A stretch of DNA of 8,401 nucleotides from contig WFOM01000243.1 of assembly GCA_015488075.1 (NCBI GenBank), forward strand, positions 1 through 8,401. The letters are read 5' to 3'. Position numbers and translations under genes: made by a program. The stretch comes from Helicobacteraceae bacterium (GTDB lineage: Bacteria; Campylobacterota; Campylobacteria; Campylobacterales; Sulfurimonadaceae). Positions within the stretch are counted from its first letter, which is position 1, and every line of letters begins with the position of its first letter. The notes beneath the pieces are model-generated. The model ran no database searches, was not told the origin of the DNA, and was given only the letters and a program-made list of their open reading frames with translations. This document shows, one piece after another, positions 5,279 to 8,401 of this stretch.

Positions 5279-6057
5279 TAAAACTGTATAAGTCCGTCTT
5301 CAGGGGACGATGCCGTTGCGTAAGGTTTCTTTGGTATTCTGCCAGCTAGATAGCTTAGTCTTCCGGCTATAACAGCATGCTTCATGGCAGTAGCCATAGC
5401 TATAGGGTCTTTTGCCTGAGCTATGGCGGTGTTTGTTAGCACTCCGTCAGCTCCAAGCTCCATTGCCCTTGAAGCATCACTTGCACAACCAATTCCTGCA
5501 TCAACGATTACGGGAACACTTACAGCCTCTTTTACAAACACAACATTATAAGGGTTTTGAACACCAAGCCCGCTGCCAATAGGTGCAGCAAGAGGCATAA
5601 CGGCATCAGCACCCGCATCTTCAAGCCTTTTTGCCATTATAGGATCATCAGAAGTATAGGCCATTATGGTAAAACCGTCTTTTTTCAACACTTCACATGC
5701 TTTTATAGTCTCAATTACATCCGGATAAAGAGTTTTTTTTGTGTCACCTATAACTTCAAGCTTGATTATATCTATACCTGTTGCTTCTCTCATAAGTCTG
5801 AAGGTTGTTATAGCTTCTTCTGCTGTTACACATCCGGCAGAGTTTGGTAAAAATTTTACATTTGTGTCTTTGAATGTATCTCTTAGATTTTCTTTGTTTG
5901 GATCTGTTATGTTTACTCTTCTTATGGCAACGGTTATAAGTTCGCTTCCACTTGCAAGTGTAGCTTCTTTTGTTGTTTCAAAATCTTTGTATTTTCCGCT
6001 TCCTACAATAAGTCTTGAGTTAAATTCATACTTTCCTATCTTTAGTTTGTCATCCAT
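5278..6057 (-). CDS. thiG: Thiazole synthase ThiG
   Basis: A 259-residue TIM-barrel enzyme that condenses 1-deoxy-D-xylulose 5-phosphate, dehydroglycine and ThiS-thiocarboxylate sulfur into the thiazole phosphate of thiamine. The Schiff-base lysine is in [10 protein letters not shown] (Lys99). Other conserved stretches are RLIVGSGKY (15-23), VAIRRVN (43-49), LPNSAGC (70-76), VIVDAGIG (183-190, a phosphate-binding loop) and the C-terminal [18 protein letters not shown]. Length and motif order are normal, and no truncation is seen. AAGG lies 6 bases before the ATG. The gene follows nnr after 38 bases. None of the usual partners (thiS, thiF, thiH, thiE) is in the window, so sulfur-carrier and dehydroglycine supply must be encoded elsewhere. 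Confidence 0.98.
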   Translation of the reverse strand: MDDKLKIGKYEFNSRLIVGSGKYKDFETTKEATLASGSELITVAIRRVNITDPNKENLRDTFKDTNVKFLPNSAGCVTAEEAITTFRLMREATGIDIIKLEVIGDTKKTLYPDVIETIKACEVLKKDGFTIMAYTSDDPIMAKRLEDAGADAVMPLAAPIGSGLGVQNPYNVVFVKEAVSVPVIVDAGIGCASDASRAMELGADGVLTNTAIAQAKDPIAMATAMKHAVIAGRLSYLAGRIPKKPYATASSPEDGLIQF

Positions 6058-6078
6058 AATCAGCCTTTTTTATTTGAA

Positions 6079-6087
6079 TTTATATCA
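6079..6087 (-). promoter_or_regulatory. Possible internal promoter (-10) for thiG
   Basis: In the 38-base gap between nnr and thiG the minus strand reads TGATATAAA (6087-6079), an extended -10 of the form TGnTATAAA. It lies about 21 bases before the thiG ATG. No convincing -35 is seen, though upstream sequence is T-rich as usual in Campylobacterota. In AT-rich DNA such matches occur by chance; low confidence. Confidence 0.3.
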
Positions 6088-6095
6088 TCTATAGT

Positions 6096-7487
6096 TTATA
6101 AAAATCTTAAACCCTCTATCAAATCCTTTGGGGTAAGAGAAAAGTTTGCATTTTTATAATCGTTTGAAAGTTTTGCGAGTATAAGACTACCGTTTAATGC
6201 AGCTTCAAGTGCGGTATAACCCTGTGCAAGCAGTCCTGCAGTAATCCCTGCAAGCACATCTCCGCTTCCTCCTTTTGAGAGGTTGTTCTTTGCCATAGGA
6301 TTTACAAAAAAACTCTCTTTTTGCCCTATAATCATATTTGCACCTTTTAAAAGCAAAACTGCATTTGGGTATCTTTGGCAAAAAAGCTCAACCAGTTCAA
6401 ATCTTCTTTTTTGAATCTCATTTACATCAAATTCACCAAAACCGCAAACTTTTAAAAGTGAGCCAAACTCTTTTGGATGCGGTGTAAGGATGATATTTTT
6501 TTGTTTAAGCAAATCAAGTATCTTTTCATGATAGAACAAATCGGCATCTATAACTTTTGGTATGTCGTTGTCCAAAAATCTGTTTAAATCATCATTGCTG
6601 TAAAAGTTCCCAAGTCCCATACCGACTGCAATGGCGGTAGTGTTTTTTGGAACAAGATCGTTTTGCATAAGCTCATACGGCACAGGTTTTTCAACTGCTC
6701 CTACTATTGTAACAAGTCCGCTTCCGATTCTAAGTGCAGAACTTCCGCACAAAACAGCAGCTCCGGTTTTACTTCCGGCAATTACCGCGGTATGTCCAAA
6801 CCCACCTTTGTTTGTATTTTTCTTATCTCTGTAAGGAAGTTTTAGGTCATCAAACTCCAAAAGCTTCCAGTTTGATTCTCTCTCATACACACTTCTTGAA
6901 ACACCCAAATCTGACACTGTTATGTTTCCCACAAAATCTTTTGCCTCATCCAGAAAAAGAGCTTTTTTCAGTGCTCCCATCGTTATGGTTGTATCTGCTC
7001 TAAATGTATCTGCTTCACATACACCAAATCTGTTTATACCGCTTGGGATGTCACAGGCTATTTTGTAACCTTTTAGCGAGTTTAGTTTTTGAATAATGCC
7101 TCTTAAACTCTCATCAAATTCACCGTTAAAACCTGTTCCCAAAATCGCATCTACTACTATATCTGCATCAATTATCTCATCAACAAACTCTACACCTGCA
7201 AGTTTTGCCCTTTTTTCCTGCAAAACCGCCATAGGTGATTTTGGTTTTTTTACAGCAAATACTCTAACATCATAATCTTTGTGAAGAATCCTGGCAAGAG
7301 TTATACCGTCAGCCCCGTTGTTTCCACTCCCTGTCGCTATCAAAACCGAACTGCCGACTGAAAAATTTGCTTTTATAAAATCGGCTATAGAGTCTGCTGC
7401 ATGCTCCATCAGTATATCTTCACTAAGATTAAACTCTTCATAACATCTTTTATCAAGACTTCCAATTTCATCATACAGATTTTGCAT
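6096..7487 (-). CDS. nnr: Bifunctional NAD(P)H-hydrate epimerase / ADP-dependent NAD(P)H-hydrate dehydratase
   Basis: A two-domain metabolite-repair enzyme: the N-terminal YjeF_N domain epimerises damaged NAD(P)HX and the C-terminal ribokinase-like domain dehydrates it back to NAD(P)H using ADP. Numbering from the first of three ATGs at 7493: GSGNNGADG (55-63) is the nucleotide loop, DAILGTGF (115-122) and DIPSG (148-152) complete the epimerase. The dehydratase runs from about 228, with GFGHTAVIAGS (231-241), LTPHPKEFG (336-344), LLLKGA (380-385) and KGGSGDVLAG (407-416), whose Asp412 is the catalytic base. Both domains are full length and all key motifs are present. ATG codons stand at 7493, 7490 and 7487; AGGG immediately precedes the first, so only the third has normal spacing (6 bases), and I take 7487 as the start. 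It overlaps the end of the GGDEF gene by 17 bases. Confidence 0.95.
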   Translation of the reverse strand: MQNLYDEIGSLDKRCYEEFNLSEDILMEHAADSIADFIKANFSVGSSVLIATGSGNNGADGITLARILHKDYDVRVFAVKKPKSPMAVLQEKRAKLAGVEFVDEIIDADIVVDAILGTGFNGEFDESLRGIIQKLNSLKGYKIACDIPSGINRFGVCEADTFRADTTITMGALKKALFLDEAKDFVGNITVSDLGVSRSVYERESNWKLLEFDDLKLPYRDKKNTNKGGFGHTAVIAGSKTGAAVLCGSSALRIGSGLVTIVGAVEKPVPYELMQNDLVPKNTTAIAVGMGLGNFYSNDDLNRFLDNDIPKVIDADLFYHEKILDLLKQKNIILTPHPKEFGSLLKVCGFGEFDVNEIQKRRFELVELFCQRYPNAVLLLKGANMIIGQKESFFVNPMAKNNLSKGGSGDVLAGITAGLLAQGYTALEAALNGSLILAKLSNDYKNANFSLTPKDLIEGLRFL

Positions 7488-8401
7488 CATCATCCCTGTT
7501 TTTACTGTTTATATAAAAATCTCCTCTTCCTCTGTTTTTTACAACATACATAGCCTCATCCGCTTTTTTTATGAGTTCAAGATGATTGTCGCTATCATCC
7601 GGAAATATACTCACACCTATAGACACAGAAGGACTTATAGAGTGCATGTTGTCAAAAAATATCGGTTTTGACACCTCATCAAGCAGTTTTTTTGCAACTT
7701 TGTCTATCTTGTCATAGTCATCCATATCATCAACTATCATGATAAACTCATCACCTGCATATCTGGCTACAAAATCGTTTTCTCTTGTAATGGTTTTGAG
7801 TCTTTTTGCAACGGTTTTTAAAACAACATCCCCTACTTCATGCCCAAAGTTGTCGTTAATCTCTTTAAACATATCCAAATCTATAAAAAACAGACCAAAT
7901 TTGAAAAATTTTCTTTTTGCCCTTGCTATCTCTTTTTGCAATGCCATAAAAAAAGCCTCTCTGTTTGGAAGGTTTGTGAGCACATCATGATATGCTTTGA
8001 ATTCGAGACTTTTTTTCTCTTTTTCAACATCTGTTATATCTTTGTAAAGCTCAAGATAGAGTATCTTTTTGTTTTCATCTTCAAGAGAGTTTCTTGAAAC
8101 TTCAAACACAAAATCACCGGCAAAAATCTTCTCTCGGACTATATCATCAGAAAACAAAGTTCTGCTTTGCATATAGTTGGTGAAAAATGGTTTGAAATAT
8201 TTTGTATATGAATCGTTGCAAAATATTGTTTTGCCGCTTGCATCACTAACCCTTATACCTATGCCGAGCTTATCTATGGAAGAAAGATATCTGTCAAGAT
8301 TGTGTGAGTATCTTTCTATATCTTTAATATGTTGATTGTTTTTTATATTGAGTTCTATCAAGTCCAGATAGTTTTTTCTGTATATTTTTGCAGTTTTAAA
8401 A
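7471..8401 (-). CDS. PAS-GGDEF diguanylate cyclase, 5' end outside window
   Basis: A signalling protein expected to make cyclic di-GMP from two GTP. The frame is open without a stop to the window edge, so the gene is truncated at its 5' end. Visible residues before 8361 (FKTAKIYRKNYLD) continue a Lys/Asn-rich helix, so a TTG at 8361 is unlikely to be the start. A PAS-like sensor domain covers roughly 8290-8020 (GIRVSDASGKTIFCND at its beginning, LYKDITD at its end). The GGDEF domain follows: YHDVLTNLPNR, the metal-binding FFIDLDMFKEIND, and the active site AGDEF at 7758-7744. An RxxD allosteric I-site (REND) lies exactly five residues before AGDEF, implying product feedback inhibition. The Ala-for-Gly variant is known in active cyclases. 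The C-terminal acidic tail overlaps nnr. The sensed signal and any upstream domain cannot be seen. Confidence 0.92.
   Translation of the reverse strand, partial: FKTAKIYRKNYLDLIELNIKNNQHIKDIERYSHNLDRYLSSIDKLGIGIRVSDASGKTIFCNDSYTKYFKPFFTNYMQSRTLFSDDIVREKIFAGDFVFEVSRNSLEDENKKILYLELYKDITDVEKEKKSLEFKAYHDVLTNLPNREAFFMALQKEIARAKRKFFKFGLFFIDLDMFKEINDNFGHEVGDVVLKTVAKRLKTITRENDFVARYAGDEFIMIVDDMDDYDKIDKVAKKLLDEVSKPIFFDNMHSISPSVSIGVSIFPDDSDNHLELIKKADEAMYVVKNRGRGDFYINSKNRDDDAKSV

Noticed and set aside
5557..6094. Overlapping plus-strand open frames (97 and 117 codons)
   Set aside because: Both are antisense to thiG, where the conserved protein dictates the sequence, and they look like shadow frames of low stop density.
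6631..7003. Three overlapping plus-strand frames of 60-89 codons
   Set aside because: All are antisense to the dehydratase half of nnr, and their composition (Phe/Ser/Leu/Cys) is that of a reverse-strand shadow.
7744..7758. AGDEF read as a degenerate, inactive GGDEF
   Set aside because: The metal-binding FFIDLD region and the D-E-F residues are intact, and AGDEF is found in active cyclases, so inactivity should not be assumed.
8359..8361. TTG as the start codon of the GGDEF gene
   Set aside because: The frame stays open to the window edge, with 13 more plausible helix residues, and no ribosome binding site precedes the TTG. The gene is better read as 5'-truncated by the window.
1..8401. Search for CRISPR arrays, tRNA or rRNA genes, insertion sequences, defence or phage-like modules
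   Set aside because: No regularly spaced repeats, no cloverleaf-like or rRNA sequence, no transposase or integrase motif. Gene-dense throughout, with no gap over about 130 bases.

Overview
The window is about 8.4 kb of AT-rich, tightly packed bacterial chromosome. Every supported gene lies on the minus strand, so the reading order runs from high to low coordinates. Gene content, low GC, extended -10 promoters without a good -35, and the run rsmE / rpmE / rsmI / rlmB flanked by small membrane proteins all point to the Campylobacterota (former Epsilonproteobacteria). A multiheme cytochrome and a GGDEF signalling protein would suit a free-living, respiring member such as a Sulfurimonas, Sulfurovum or Arcobacter relative. 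Genus cannot be settled from the sequence alone.

Layout in transcription order. (1) 8401-4203: a PAS-GGDEF protein whose 5' end lies outside the window, then nnr (NAD(P)HX repair), thiG (thiazole synthase), an unrecognised four-helix membrane protein and rsmE (16S rRNA m3U1498 methyltransferase). These genes overlap or are separated by at most 38 bases and look like one transcription unit, ended by a small hairpin plus U-run at 4157-4176. (2) 4074-2764: a membrane-anchored octaheme c-type cytochrome standing alone. Its upstream region of about 130 bases carries a perfect 7-5-7 inverted repeat. (3) 2755-1: a clear extended -10 promoter and a roughly 75-base structured leader precede rpmE (ribosomal protein L31). 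Then follow rsmI, rlmB, a RodZ-like membrane protein and the first 47 codons of a secreted protein that runs off the window.

The functional theme is mostly housekeeping. Three rRNA methyltransferases (RsmE, RsmI, RlmB) and L31 serve the ribosome, Nnr repairs damaged NAD(P)H, ThiG makes the thiazole of thiamine, and the RodZ-like protein may act in cell shape. The octaheme cytochrome is the one clearly accessory respiratory element.

I found no mobile element, CRISPR array, tRNA, rRNA or defence-like cassette, and no convincing new multi-gene system. The points most worth a second look are the octaheme cytochrome with its upstream palindrome, the possible regulatory leader of rpmE, and the reduced RodZ-like protein.
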